Of a stretch of 64,000 nucleotides of DNA, positions 25,846-34,649 are shown in pieces. The notes under the pieces were generated by a model that saw only the letters and a program-made list of their open reading frames with translations, was not told the DNA's origin and did no database searches. The stretch covers positions 412,001-476,000 of the forward strand of contig NZ_JACIJP010000002.1 of NCBI RefSeq assembly GCF_014199435.1. The letters are read 5' to 3'. Numbering within the stretch: the stretch's first letter is position 1; each line of letters begins with the position of its first letter. Made by a program: the position numbers and the translations under genes. Source of the DNA: Sphingobium subterraneum (GTDB lineage Bacteria; Pseudomonadota; Alphaproteobacteria; Sphingomonadales; Sphingomonadaceae).

Positions 25846-26610
25846 ATGGCACGTCTCGACGGAAAAATTGCGCTGGTCACCGGCGCAGGGAATGAACGCG
25901 GGCTGGGGGCGGCAACCGCACGCCGTTTCGCAGAAGAAGGAGCCTTCGTCTATCTCACGGACCTTGACGGGGACGGCGTTGAAACGGTTGCAGCGAGCAT
26001 CCGCGCTGCGGGCTGCCAGTGTACCGCACTGGCCCATGACGTGACCGATGAGGCTAGCTGGGACGGGATCTTCGACACCATCGGCGCAGGCCATGGGCGC
26101 CTGGATGTGTTGGTCAACAATGCGGGCATCGCGATCCTTAAGCCGATCGAGCAGCTCGCCACGGCCGACTGGGAACGGCAGAACAGGGTCAATCTCGACA
26201 GCGTGTTTTACGGCACGCAGCGCGCCGTGGCGCTCATGCGCAAGGTTGGTCAGGGTGGCTCGATCATCAACCTCTCGTCGATTGTGGGGCTTGTGGGTGT
26301 GGCGGGCTGTGCCGCCTATGGCGCCGCAAAGGGAGGGGTCCGCCTGTTCAGCAAGTCGGTCGCACTCGAATGCGCACCACAGAACATACGCTGCAACACG
26401 GTACACCCCGGCATGATCGAGACGGCAATGCAGGACGTCGCGCGCAGGGACAACCCCGATGTCTTTGACCAGATCGTCGCCGCTATTCCGATGCGACGCA
26501 TGGGCGCTCCCCTCGACATCGCCAATATGAACCTTTTCCTCGCCAGCGACGAGGCAGCGTACATCACCGGTTGCGAATTTACCGTCGATGGTGGTGTCAC
26601 CGCGATGTAA
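25846..26610 (+). CDS. short-chain dehydrogenase/reductase (SDR 8)
   Basis: A 254-residue classical SDR: VTGAGNERGLGAATARRF (one-residue-longer glycine loop), VLVNNAGIAILK, INLSSIVGL, AYGAAKGGVRLF, GCEFTVDGGVTAM. Asp-Leu-Asp after strand two suggests NAD+. ATG 25846 follows AAGGAGC, immediately behind the receptor terminator, so its promoter would have to lie within or overlap the terminator region unless read-through occurs. It converges on a SnoaL-like gene. Confidence 0.88.
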   Translation: MARLDGKIALVTGAGNERGLGAATARRFAEEGAFVYLTDLDGDGVETVAASIRAAGCQCTALAHDVTDEASWDGIFDTIGAGHGRLDVLVNNAGIAILKPIEQLATADWERQNRVNLDSVFYGTQRAVALMRKVGQGGSIINLSSIVGLVGVAGCAAYGAAKGGVRLFSKSVALECAPQNIRCNTVHPGMIETAMQDVARRDNPDVFDQIVAAIPMRRMGAPLDIANMNLFLASDEAAYITGCEFTVDGGVTAM

Positions 26611-26649
26611 AACGGTGAGGTCAGTGCGCGGCGGATAGCAGTGCTGGCC

Positions 26650-27078
26650 TCAACACCCCTTGGGCGATTGCTGCCGGTGAATGTTGCGGAAGGATCGCGA
26701 CGCAAAATACCAGCGCCCGTCAATTTTCCGGCAAATATCTTCATAAAGTCCCCGATCGCGGTGCGTAACGCCGTCCCGGTCGTAGACTTCCGATGTGTAG
26801 CAGCGGACCTGGGCGACATCGCCGTCGATTTCGATTGATCCGGGCCATGCCTCGAACATGATACCCGGATAGGCCTTCATCGCCTCGCCCCACATGGCGA
26901 CGATGGCTTCGCGCCCCCGTGTCGTGCCGATCTCGGGATAATCGGGCAGCGACCATTCGCCATCCTCCGCCCATGTCGCTCCCCATGCATCAGCATCGAG
27001 TCGGGTCACCGCCTCGGCATAGGCCTCCAGCAGCTCGCGGATGGCAAGACGATCTTCGAAGGCGCCGATATAGGCCAT
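26650..27078 (-). CDS. SnoaL-like / NTF2-fold protein (2)
   Basis: A 142-residue NTF2-like protein: EDRLAIRELLEAYAEAVTRL, WAEDGEWSLPDYPEIGTTRG, REAIVAMWGEAM and RGLYEDICRKIDGRWYFASR. Bulky aromatic and acidic residues line the predicted pocket (Trp, Asp-Gly-Glu-Trp), as in dehydratase- or isomerase-like SnoaL proteins, but no reaction can be assigned. It lies 90 bp downstream of the Rieske ferredoxin on the same strand, probably cotranscribed. Confidence 0.75.
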   Translation of the reverse strand: MAYIGAFEDRLAIRELLEAYAEAVTRLDADAWGATWAEDGEWSLPDYPEIGTTRGREAIVAMWGEAMKAYPGIMFEAWPGSIEIDGDVAQVRCYTSEVYDRDGVTHRDRGLYEDICRKIDGRWYFASRSFRNIHRQQSPKGC

Positions 27079-27135
27079 GACAGGACTCTCCCATTCGTTG
27101 TGGCAGACAGGTTACCCGGTACGGCGCCGTCGGGA

Positions 27136-27148
27136 ACCTGTGACAGGT
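27136..27148. promoter_or_regulatory. ACCTGT-G-ACAGGT palindrome
   Basis: A perfect 13-bp palindrome made of the same two half-sites as the element at 23238 but with a 1-bp rather than 8-bp spacer. It lies in the 90-bp gap upstream of the second SnoaL-like gene. A hairpin with a one-base loop is impossible, so a DNA-binding role is more likely than a terminator. Confidence 0.4.
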
Positions 27149-27168
27149 GAGAGGCGGGTGACCAGGCT

Positions 27169-27531
27169 TTACGCTTGCGCCACGGGCCGCTCGCCGGGGC
27201 CGGGTGGGGAAGACGGCACCGCCACTTCGATCACACCATCAACGATCCTGACTTCGAAGCGCCGCAAATCGGCGTAAAGCCCTCCAATGCAGCGTCCGGT
27301 ATCAGCCTCGAACCGCGCCCCGTGAAGCGGGCATATGATCGCCCCGCGCCGAATTCTGCCGGGCGATAACAGGGCCGCAAGGTGCGTGCAGCGATCATTG
27401 ACTGCGTTAAGGCCCTCTTCCGTACGCACCACGAGAACGCTCCACCCGCCAAGAATAGCGGTCCATTTGTTATCCTCGGGAAAATCGGCCTCGGAGCCAA
27501 TGGCGTGCCAGTTCTGCTCGGTGTCCGTCAT
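27169..27531 (-). CDS. Rieske [2Fe-2S] ferredoxin
   Basis: A 120-residue stand-alone Rieske domain. Cluster ligands are Cys48/His50 in RCTHLAALLSPG and Cys67/His70 in ICPLHGARFE. It is the size of ferredoxins that pass electrons from a reductase to Rieske oxygenases. It is the only ferredoxin in the window and could serve the three oxygenases encoded 9 to 19 kb away. No ferredoxin reductase is seen. ATG 27531 gives the correct domain start; the frame is open further upstream without similarity. It is divergent from the third SnoaL-like gene. Confidence 0.88.
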   Translation of the reverse strand: MTDTEQNWHAIGSEADFPEDNKWTAILGGWSVLVVRTEEGLNAVNDRCTHLAALLSPGRIRRGAIICPLHGARFEADTGRCIGGLYADLRRFEVRIVDGVIEVAVPSSPPGPGERPVAQA

Positions 27532-27638
27532 AATCTCACAATCTTTTGCCCATATCGCGCAGCAGGTGCTCACCCGTCTGATGGACGTTTGCGCAGTAAC
27601 GGTGCGAACGCAATCGCGTCTCAGGGAAAAAGGCAACG

Positions 27639-27658
27639 GGCTATGCAATTCGCTAGGT
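27639..27658. promoter_or_regulatory. 20-bp element with the same core as the lux-box-like site
   Basis: GGCTAT-GCAATTCG-CTAGGT has exactly the same 8-bp core, GCAATTCG, as the element at 23238 and keeps AGGT at the right end. It lies in the divergent region between the Rieske ferredoxin and SnoaL-like gene 3. The shared core suggests the same regulator. Confidence 0.4.
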
Positions 27659-27714
27659 TCCCCGCGCCAAGTCCATCGTCACACTGGAACCAGTTGAGAG
27701 GAGACATAATCGCT

Positions 27715-28125
27715 ATGGGCATGTCGCACGAGGAAACTGTCGATTTCGTTGAACGGATCTATGGCGCATCAGCGGCCGGTGACTGGGCAGCCGTTTCGGA
27801 CATGCTCACGGACGACTTTGTCGCCTACGAAGCCGATAGTCTTCCCATGGCAGGTGCATACCGGGGCAAAAACGGCCTGCGGGAACTATTCGAAAAGGTC
27901 ATGGCGATGGTCGACGTCGTTGCACTGGACCGCAGTGCGTTACCAATCGGCACGGACTGCGCCATCGCCGTGTTGACGATGCGTTTTGCCGACCCCGCGC
28001 TGAAGCCAGCCGAGCTGTGCGAAATGCTGCGGTTCCGGGGAAACCAGTGCTGCGAGATCAAGCCCTATTATTTCGATCCTGCACCCTTCATCGCCGCCTG
28101 CGGGGCCAAGCAACGGGCGGCATAA
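27715..28125 (+). CDS. SnoaL-like / NTF2-fold protein (3)
   Basis: A 136-residue NTF2-like protein: ETVDFVERIYGASAAGDWAA, SDMLTDDFVAYEADSLPMAG, GKNGLRELFEKVMAM and CEIKPYYFDPAPFI. The pattern matches the SnoaL-like ester-cyclase/isomerase superfamily. ATG at 27715 (another at 27721) is preceded by GAGGAG. It is divergent from the Rieske ferredoxin and converges on MDR 2. Reaction unknown. Confidence 0.75.
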   Translation: MGMSHEETVDFVERIYGASAAGDWAAVSDMLTDDFVAYEADSLPMAGAYRGKNGLRELFEKVMAMVDVVALDRSALPIGTDCAIAVLTMRFADPALKPAELCEMLRFRGNQCCEIKPYYFDPAPFIAACGAKQRAA

Positions 28126-28202
28126 CGGCGAACCTCGAACCTGATCGCAGTGGAGTGGGTCTCGATCGATGGGGGCAACCTTCTCAATGGTCGGGTGCCG
28201 CA

Positions 28203-29258
28203 TCATCCATTACGGACAGGCGTCCAGTCGGCGAGAGTCGAAACGTTGTCGTCCAGCCGCACCAGCGTCTTGCCGATCGTCTGTCCGGTCATCAGACGGA
28301 TAAAGGCGTCAGGCGCGGCATCAAGTCCGGTTGCGACATTCTCGGTTGCCACGAGCTGCCCAGTGCGCACCCAGTCAGCCAGCGCTGTCTCTGCTTCGTG
28401 CAGCATATCCACCGCTTCATAGGCGAGAAACCCCCGCATCGTGATGCGGTTGACGAGCACCTGCCAGATGTTGCGCAGGGGGTAAGGATTGCTCTGATTG
28501 TTATAATTGGCGACCATCCCGCAAACGGGTATCCGCCCGAATGCCTTCATCCGCGGGAGCACGGCGTCCAGCGTCGCTCCGCCCACATTGTCGAAATAAA
28601 GGTCGATGCCATCAGGGAAATGCCGCTCTATTTCGGAATCGAGGCTGTCGCAATCGCGATAGTTGATCGCTGCGTCGAAGCCCAGCACATCCGTGACGAT
28701 GCGCGCTTTCTCTTCGGAGCTGACTGTACCGACTACGCGGCACCCGGACAGTCGGGCGATCTGTCCGCCGACCGATCCAACCGCGCCGGCAGCCGCGCTC
28801 ATTAGCACCTCGTCGCCGCTGCGTATTTCCCCATAGCGCTTCAGGCCGACATAGGCGGTTATTCCTGACCAGCCGCATGCGCCCATATAGGCGGTCAGGG
28901 GGAGGTCGGAGGCCACATTCACATTCTCGAAGCCGACCGCACCGGGCGCGATGACAGAATGCGTTTCCCAGCCGATAAAGGCACGACCATAATCGCCTTC
29001 GCGAAAAGCGGGATTGCGCGACTGGACCACGCGCCCCAGCACCATGGTCGGAATCAATCCGCCAAGGGGCACGGCGGGCAGATAGCTTTTAACGTCGTCC
29101 AGCATGCCACGGACGGCCGGATCGATCGCGAACACGCGATTTTCAAGGAGGACCTGTCCCTCCGCCAGATCGGGAACGGTGGCTTCCTCGACGCGAAAAT
29201 TGTCGTGCACGGGAACGCCCACGGGGCGCGAATTCAAAACAATTCGCCGGTTCAGCAT
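28203..29258 (-). CDS. zinc-free medium-chain NADP-dependent oxidoreductase (2)
   Basis: A 351-residue paralogue of the MDR at 22172: NRRIVLNSRPVGVPVHDNFR, FAIDPAVRGMLDDVKSYLP, MSAAAGAVGSVGGQIARLSG, DLYFDNVGGATLDAV and a C-terminal VATGLDAAPDAFIRLMTGQT. It lacks zinc ligands and should be an NADPH-dependent enone/alkenal double-bond reductase. The start is ATG 29258 behind GGGAGAGAG. It ends the catabolic island; the following 800 bp hold no clear gene. Confidence 0.9.
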   Translation of the reverse strand: MLNRRIVLNSRPVGVPVHDNFRVEEATVPDLAEGQVLLENRVFAIDPAVRGMLDDVKSYLPAVPLGGLIPTMVLGRVVQSRNPAFREGDYGRAFIGWETHSVIAPGAVGFENVNVASDLPLTAYMGACGWSGITAYVGLKRYGEIRSGDEVLMSAAAGAVGSVGGQIARLSGCRVVGTVSSEEKARIVTDVLGFDAAINYRDCDSLDSEIERHFPDGIDLYFDNVGGATLDAVLPRMKAFGRIPVCGMVANYNNQSNPYPLRNIWQVLVNRITMRGFLAYEAVDMLHEAETALADWVRTGQLVATENVATGLDAAPDAFIRLMTGQTIGKTLVRLDDNVSTLADWTPVRNG

Positions 29259-30067
29259 GGTCTCTCTCCCACGGTGCCCCGCGGACGGGACAGCTTCACG
29301 CTTTCGCGCTCTGTATCGTTGACGTCATCCCTGCTCAAATCTCGGTGTCCGAAGTTCAGCCTCGTCGGCAGTGTACGTTGATGACATATTCTACTCCGGC
29401 GCGCTTTTGGGGAACTGTCCCTTGCGACAGGTGACGTTTACCGAGGTTGGGCGGTGCCGGGTCACACGGGCAGTTGGAGACGTGGTAGTATCTGACTGAC
29501 AGCTCCGCCATTCAATCCCGCTACTGGTCTCCCTCCCGCCGGGCAGCTGCCGAGAACGGCGCAGATCCGCGGCGTTTGCGCTGATCAAAGAGTGTTGCAT
29601 AGTGCGATCAGGGGCGGATTTCCGGAGCATGATACCCGCCTGTTGAGCCCCCCTCTCTGCCGGTCAGTGGCCACACACAGTTTCACTGCGGCACATCTCC
29701 TCGATCTGTGCAGGGCGGGCTGGACATAATACCGGTAGGGTTGTCCGGTCTTGCCCCGCGCATGCACCGGGGTGAGCCAGGCACCCCGGTCGTCACAGTC
29801 ACCAGAAACGCAATCGCCCTTTGCAGATCAGGCGGGCCATGATGGAACCTCACATGCGGATATTCGATACTCCCCAAGATTGCGCCGGATTGGCTCCACA
29901 AGGGTTGAGGTAAAGCTTCAGACGGAGGAACAGAGAAGAAAAAATGGCTGCGACAGGATCCTTTTTCACCCATTTGTTCTGTGAGAACAGCAGACATAAA
30001 TCGATTTGTACACACAATGGGTTTCGAAAAGTCAGAACTTTGGCCCGGCCTGGTCTATTATCGCACC
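29259..30067. other. 809-bp gap without a convincing gene, putA leader
   Basis: Only short open frames are present on either strand, none with recognisable similarity or good ribosome-binding sites. The right part is more A+T-rich and should hold the putA promoter. TGTTCT-GTG-AGAACA (29975-29989) is a perfect 6-bp-arm dyad about 80 bp before the putA ATG and is a possible operator. The gap marks the boundary between the catabolic island and the proline locus. Confidence 0.5.
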
Positions 30068-33000
30068 ATGAACGAAGCACTTCCCTTTGCGACTTTCGCT
30101 CCGCCGATCCGCGAGCAATCCGCCATCCGGCGTGAAATTACCGCTGCTTATCGTCGTGCCGAACCGGAGTGCGTACGCGCACTGCTGGACGAGGCCAGCC
30201 CGCCTGCCGACATGCGCGCGCAAATCCGGCAAACCGCCCGGACGCTGATCACGGCCTTGCGCGCGAAGCCTAACGGGCGCGGCGTCGAGGGACTGGTCAA
30301 GGAGTTCGCCCTTTCCAGTCAGGAAGGCGTGGCGCTGATGTGCCTTGCCGAAGCGCTGTTGCGAATTCCGGACGACACCACGCGCGATGCGCTGATCCGC
30401 GACAAGATTGCGGGAGGGGACTGGCGGAGCCATGTGGGCAGCGGGCGGTCGCTGTTCGTCAACGCCGCCAGCTGGGGGCTGGTGGTAACGGGAAAACTCG
30501 TCGAAAGCACCGATGATCGCGGCCTTGCCGCGGCGCTCACGCGGCTGATCGCACGGGCGGGCGAGCCGGTAATCCGGCGCGGCGTCGACATCGCGATGCG
30601 GATGATGGGCGAGCAGTTCGTCACCGGCGAGACAATCGAGGAAGCTTTGAAGCGCGCGCGCGCCGAAGAGGCCAAGGGCTTCACCTACAGCTACGACATG
30701 CTGGGCGAGGCGGCGACGACAGCGGCGGACGCGGCGCGCTATTACCGCGACTATGAGGACGCGATCCACGCGATTGGCAAGGCCTCGGCTGGACGGGGCA
30801 TTCATGCCGGGCCGGGCATCTCGATCAAGCTGTCGGCGCTGCACCCCCGCTATTCGCGGAGTCAAGTGGACCGCGTAATGGGCGAACTGCTGCCGCGCGT
30901 GAAGGCGCTTGCCGTTTTCGCCAAGGGCTACGACATCGGCTTCAACATCGACGCGGAGGAAGCGGACCGGCTGGAATTGTCGCTCGATCTGCTGGAAAGC
31001 CTCGCGTTGGATCCTGAGCTGGCCGGGTGGGACGGTCTTGGTTTCGTTGTGCAAGCCTACGGCAAGCGTTGCCCCTTTGTGATTGACTGGATCGTCGATC
31101 TGGCGCGCCGCGCCGGGCGACGCATCATGGTTCGTCTCGTCAAGGGCGCCTATTGGGATGCGGAGATCAAGCGGGCGCAGGTCGATGGGCTGGCAGACTT
31201 TCCGGTCTATACCCGCAAGGTCCACACCGACGTCGCCTACATCGCCTGCGCAAAGAAGCTGCTGGCTGCACGTGACGTCGTCTTCCCACAGTTCGCGACA
31301 CATAACGCACAGACATTGAGCACCCTCTATCATCTGGCAGGGCCGAATTTTGCGATAGGCAATTATGAATTCCAGTGCCTGCACGGCATGGGTGAGCCAT
31401 TATATGAAGAGGTGGTCGGAAAAGCGCATCTGGATCGCCCCTGCCGCATTTACGCACCGGTCGGCACGCATGAGACGTTGCTTGCCTATCTTGTACGCCG
31501 CTTGCTGGAAAATGGCGCCAATTCCTCCTTCGTCAACCGGATCAGCGACCCGGCCGTTTCCATCGACGCGTTGGTTGTTGACCCGGTAGAACAGGTCCGC
31601 GCCATGGCGCAGCCGGGAGCCCGGCACGACCAGATCGCGTTGCCCGGGGAACTCTATCCCGACCGGCGCAACTCGGAAGGGATCGATCTCAGCGACGAAG
31701 CGGCGCTGGCGGCGCTTGGCGATACGCTGCGACAAAGTGCGGCGCGGGAATGGACGGCTGGTGACGGGGGAGTGTCGCGACCCGTGCTGAACCCCGCCGA
31801 TAATCGCGAGGTGGTGGGAGAGGTCAATGAGGCTTCTCTCGAGACGGCGCGCAACGCGGTGGTAACGGCCGCCCGCTCGGACTGGGGCGCCGTGCCGGTG
31901 GCCGAACGTGCGGCCATGCTCGACCGTGCCGCCGACGCGATGCAAATGAGCGTGCCGATGCTCATGGGCCTGGCTATACGCGAGGCTGGCAAGTCGGCCG
32001 CCAACGCCATCGCCGAGGTGCGCGAGGCGATCGACTTTCTGCGCTATTACGCCGGTCAGGCGCGCGAGACTTTGGCGTGCGCGAAGCCGATCGGCCCGGT
32101 CGTGTGCATCAGTCCGTGGAATTTCCCGCTCGCCATATTCACCGGGCAGCTTGCCGCGGCGCTGGTTGCTGGCAATCCGGTCCTCGCCAAGCCGGCGGAG
32201 GAAACGCCGCTCATCGCCGCGCAGGCGGTGCGCCTGCTGCACGAGGCGGGGGTGCCGAATGACGCCCTCCAGCTGATCTGTGGCGATGGCGGCATCGGCG
32301 CGGTGCTGGTCGCGGCGCCGGAGGTTGCGGGCGTTATGTTCACCGGCTCTACCGAGGTTGCGCGCCTCATCCAGAAACAGCTGGCAACCCGTCTCTCTGC
32401 CCAGGGCAGACCCATCCCGTTCATCGCCGAAACCGGCGGGCAAAATGCGATGATCGTCGACAGCTCCGCCCTTGCGGAGCAGGTGGTCGCGGATGTGATT
32501 GCTTCCGCTTTCGACAGTGCCGGGCAGCGTTGCTCGGCCCTGCGGATATTGTGTTTGCAGGAGGAGATTGCCGACCGCACGCTCGTGATGCTGAATGGCG
32601 CACTGAAGGAACTGCGCGTCGGAAATACCCAGCGCCTCTCCGTCGATATCGGCCCAGTCATCACAGCGGACGCCAAGGCCACTATCGAGGCGCATATCGA
32701 AGCCATGCGCGCCAAGGGCAGGCCCGTAGAACAATGGGAACTGCCCGCCGAAACCGACCGCGGCACGTTCGTTGCTCCCACGATCATCGAACTCGACAGC
32801 ATCGCCGATCTGACCCGCGAAGTGTTCGGGCCGGTGCTCCATGTCATCCGTTATCGGCGCGACACTCTTGACGCGCTGATCGATGCGATCAACGCCACCG
32901 GCTACGGCCTCACCTTCGGTTTGCACACGCGGCTCGATGAGACGATCGCGCATGTCACCAGTCGTATCAGAGCGGGAAATCTCTATATCAACCGCAATGT

Positions 33001-33676
33001 GATCGGCGCGATTGTCGGCGTCCAGCCGTTCGGCGGGCGGGGGCTTTCCGGCACGGGCCCCAAGGCGGGCGGTCCGCTTTATCTCAGGCGGCTCGTGCAG
33101 GATGCACCGGTGGTAGACGCTGCGACAACGGGTCCGATCGATAGCGCCCTCGCCGATTTCATAGACTGGCTGGAAGCACGCGGCGACCCAGCGTTAGCCG
33201 AACAGGCGCGCGCCTTTGGCGCTTCCTCAAAGCACGGGCAGAGCATCGAACTGCCGGGACCGGTTGGGGAACGTAATCTCTACGCCCTTCATGGGCGGGG
33301 CCGCATCTTACTCCGGGCGGAAACGGAAGCGGGCCTACTGACGCAGATTGCCGCGGTGCTGGCCACGGGGTGCGAGGGTGTGATCGACGGAGGACGAATT
33401 CCTGCAAACCTTCCCCCACGCGTTCAGGCCAGACTTTCCGAGCAGATGGACGACGTATTGGCCGGTGCCCTTGTCGAGGGTGAAGAAAAGGATATTCTGT
33501 CCATGGTCCAAGCCATGGCTGACCGGCCCGGGGCGATCGTTCTCGTCCATGCCATGCCCACGACCTATGAAGAGCAAGCACAGACCATTCTGCTCGACTG
33601 GTTACTTGAGGAAGTTTCGACCTCCATCAACACCACCGCAGCGGGCGGCAATGCGAGCCTTATGACGCTCACATAA
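30068..33676 (+). CDS. putA: bifunctional proline dehydrogenase / delta-1-pyrroline-5-carboxylate dehydrogenase PutA
   Basis: A 1202-residue PutA. The N-terminal half holds the FAD proline-dehydrogenase barrel (ISIKLSALHPRYSRSQVDRV, VRLVKGAYWDAEIKRAQ, FATHNAQTLS, YEFQCLHGMGEPLYEEV). The second half holds the aldehyde dehydrogenase with ISPWNFPLAIFTGQ, FIAETGGQNAMIVDSS (catalytic Glu) and SAGQRCSALRIL (catalytic Cys). The C-terminal domain of longer PutA types is present. The N-terminal ribbon-helix-helix DNA-binding domain of trifunctional PutA is absent, so regulation must come from outside; an Lrp-type gene follows. It oxidises proline to glutamate at the inner membrane. ATG 30068 is preferred; the frame extends 87 bp further up. 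Confidence 0.95.
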   Translation: MNEALPFATFAPPIREQSAIRREITAAYRRAEPECVRALLDEASPPADMRAQIRQTARTLITALRAKPNGRGVEGLVKEFALSSQEGVALMCLAEALLRIPDDTTRDALIRDKIAGGDWRSHVGSGRSLFVNAASWGLVVTGKLVESTDDRGLAAALTRLIARAGEPVIRRGVDIAMRMMGEQFVTGETIEEALKRARAEEAKGFTYSYDMLGEAATTAADAARYYRDYEDAIHAIGKASAGRGIHAGPGISIKLSALHPRYSRSQVDRVMGELLPRVKALAVFAKGYDIGFNIDAEEADRLELSLDLLESLALDPELAGWDGLGFVVQAYGKRCPFVIDWIVDLARRAGRRIMVRLVKGAYWDAEIKRAQVDGLADFPVYTRKVHTDVAYIACAKKLLAARDVVFPQFATHNAQTLSTLYHLAGPNFAIGNYEFQCLHGMGEPLYEEVVGKAHLDRPCRIYAPVGTHETLLAYLVRRLLENGANSSFVNRISDPAVSIDALVVDPVEQVRAMAQPGARHDQIALPGELYPDRRNSEGIDLSDEAALAALGDTLRQSAAREWTAGDGGVSRPVLNPADNREVVGEVNEASLETARNAVVTAARSDWGAVPVAERAAMLDRAADAMQMSVPMLMGLAIREAGKSAANAIAEVREAIDFLRYYAGQARETLACAKPIGPVVCISPWNFPLAIFTGQLAAALVAGNPVLAKPAEETPLIAAQAVRLLHEAGVPNDALQLICGDGGIGAVLVAAPEVAGVMFTGSTEVARLIQKQLATRLSAQGRPIPFIAETGGQNAMIVDSSALAEQVVADVIASAFDSAGQRCSALRILCLQEEIADRTLVMLNGALKELRVGNTQRLSVDIGPVITADAKATIEAHIEAMRAKGRPVEQWELPAETDRGTFVAPTIIELDSIADLTREVFGPVLHVIRYRRDTLDALIDAINATGYGLTFGLHTRLDETIAHVTSRIRAGNLYINRNVIGAIVGVQPFGGRGLSGTGPKAGGPLYLRRLVQDAPVVDAATTGPIDSALADFIDWLEARGDPALAEQARAFGASSKHGQSIELPGPVGERNLYALHGRGRILLRAETEAGLLTQIAAVLATGCEGVIDGGRIPANLPPRVQARLSEQMDDVLAGALVEGEEKDILSMVQAMADRPGAIVLVHAMPTTYEEQAQTILLDWLLEEVSTSINTTAAGGNASLMTLT

Positions 33677-33787
33677 TCGGGCGGTCACCCTCCAACGGGG
33701 CAGGTTCTCCGCGTTCATGAATTTCCTTTGGTCAGGTGATTTTTGGTGTAGATTGGCTTCCTTGTTAAGAAAATGGAGTCCAATCAT

Positions 33788-34258
33788 ATGAATATGGTGG
33801 AAACAGCAGCCGATCTGGACGATTTTGATCGAAAAATACTCCATGTTCTGCGGCAAGATGGACGGATCACCTTTACGGACCTTGCCGAGAAAATCGGATT
33901 GTCGAAATCGCCGTGCCAGCAGCGCGTTCGCCGCCTCGTCGAAAGCGGGGTCATTATCGGCTTTCGTGCGATCGTAAATCCCAGCAAAATCGGGCTCGAC
34001 CACGTCGCTTTCACCGAGGTCAAGCTGTCCGACACGCGGGAAGGCGCGCTCAATGAGTTCAACGCCGCTGTTCGCCAGATTCCGGAGGTCGAGGAGTGTC
34101 ACATGATAGCCAGCAGCTTCGATTATTTGTTGAAGGTAAGGACGGCAGACATCCGTCGCTATCGCTGGGTGCTGGGTGAGAAAATATCGAGCTTACCGCA
34201 TGTTGCCAGTACTTCGACATTTGTTGCGATGGAGACCGTGCGAGAGTCGGCACGCTGA
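33788..34258 (+). CDS. Lrp/AsnC family regulator, probable putA activator
   Basis: A 156-residue Lrp-type protein: DFDRKILHVLRQDGRITFTD, LAEKIGLSKSPCQQRVRRLV (helix-turn-helix), then the RAM/ligand domain with VAFTEVKLSD and HMIASSFDYLLKVRTADIRR. The block FRAIVNPSKIGLDHVAF is typical of PutR-like activators in Alphaproteobacteria, which respond to proline. It lies 110 bp after putA on the same strand; PutR is more often divergent from putA. The ATG at 33788 has GGAG 9 bp upstream, inside an alternative ATG. Confidence 0.87.
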   Translation: MNMVETAADLDDFDRKILHVLRQDGRITFTDLAEKIGLSKSPCQQRVRRLVESGVIIGFRAIVNPSKIGLDHVAFTEVKLSDTREGALNEFNAAVRQIPEVEECHMIASSFDYLLKVRTADIRRYRWVLGEKISSLPHVASTSTFVAMETVRESAR

Positions 34259-34284
34259 CAATCTGCACGCGATGATGAACACGG

Positions 34285-34620
34285 CGCGTGTCGCATATTA
34301 TGCACGAACACATCCGCGGTGGTGATCAGGCGATCGAGCAGTGCGCGATCATCCGGCTGGCGCAGGTCGAGAGCGATCGATTTCTTGTTCCGGTTGATGT
34401 TCAGGAACCCGGCGCCGTCGCCACCCGGTTTTCCAGGTCGGGCGGCACGGAAGATATCGCCCTCCAGAGGCTCGACCTTGATGACTTCCGCCCCCATGTC
34501 CGCCAGCAGCAGCGTCGCATAAGGGCCAAGCACGACAGAGCTCAGATCGACGATCCGCACGCCCTTCAGGAGGTCATACACGGCTGCACCCTCCCCCGCG
34601 ATGGCCAGGGCGTTTGGCAC
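34285..34620 (-). pseudogene. truncated CaiB/BaiF family CoA-transferase
   Basis: The frame starting near 34620 encodes a good CaiB/BaiF N-terminus (LLKGVRIVDLSSVVLGPYAT, LLADMGAEVIKVEPLEGDIF, FLNINRNKKSIALDLRQPDD, TTADVFVHNMR). Similarity stops at about residue 110, where intact proteins continue for some 280 more. The remaining codons up to 34159 run antisense to the Lrp gene and look unrelated. The gene lost its 3' three quarters at a junction near 34285, next to the putA/lrp block. The start codon would be GTG. Confidence 0.75.
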
Positions 34621-34649
34621 CGGCGCCTGTTATGCCGCGCCCCTCCTGT

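Noticed and set aside
23432..25852. 806-codon minus-strand frame opposite TonB receptor 1
   Set aside because: Pure antisense of a well-supported receptor with signal peptide and terminal Phe.
29975..29989. LexA-type box TGTTCT-GTG-AGAACA before putA
   Set aside because: The spacing and form do not match the direct-repeat LexA boxes of Alphaproteobacteria; treated only as an unspecified dyad.
31400..32953. 517-codon minus-strand frame opposite putA
   Set aside because: Shadow of the aldehyde dehydrogenase domain; composition and lack of motifs argue against a gene.
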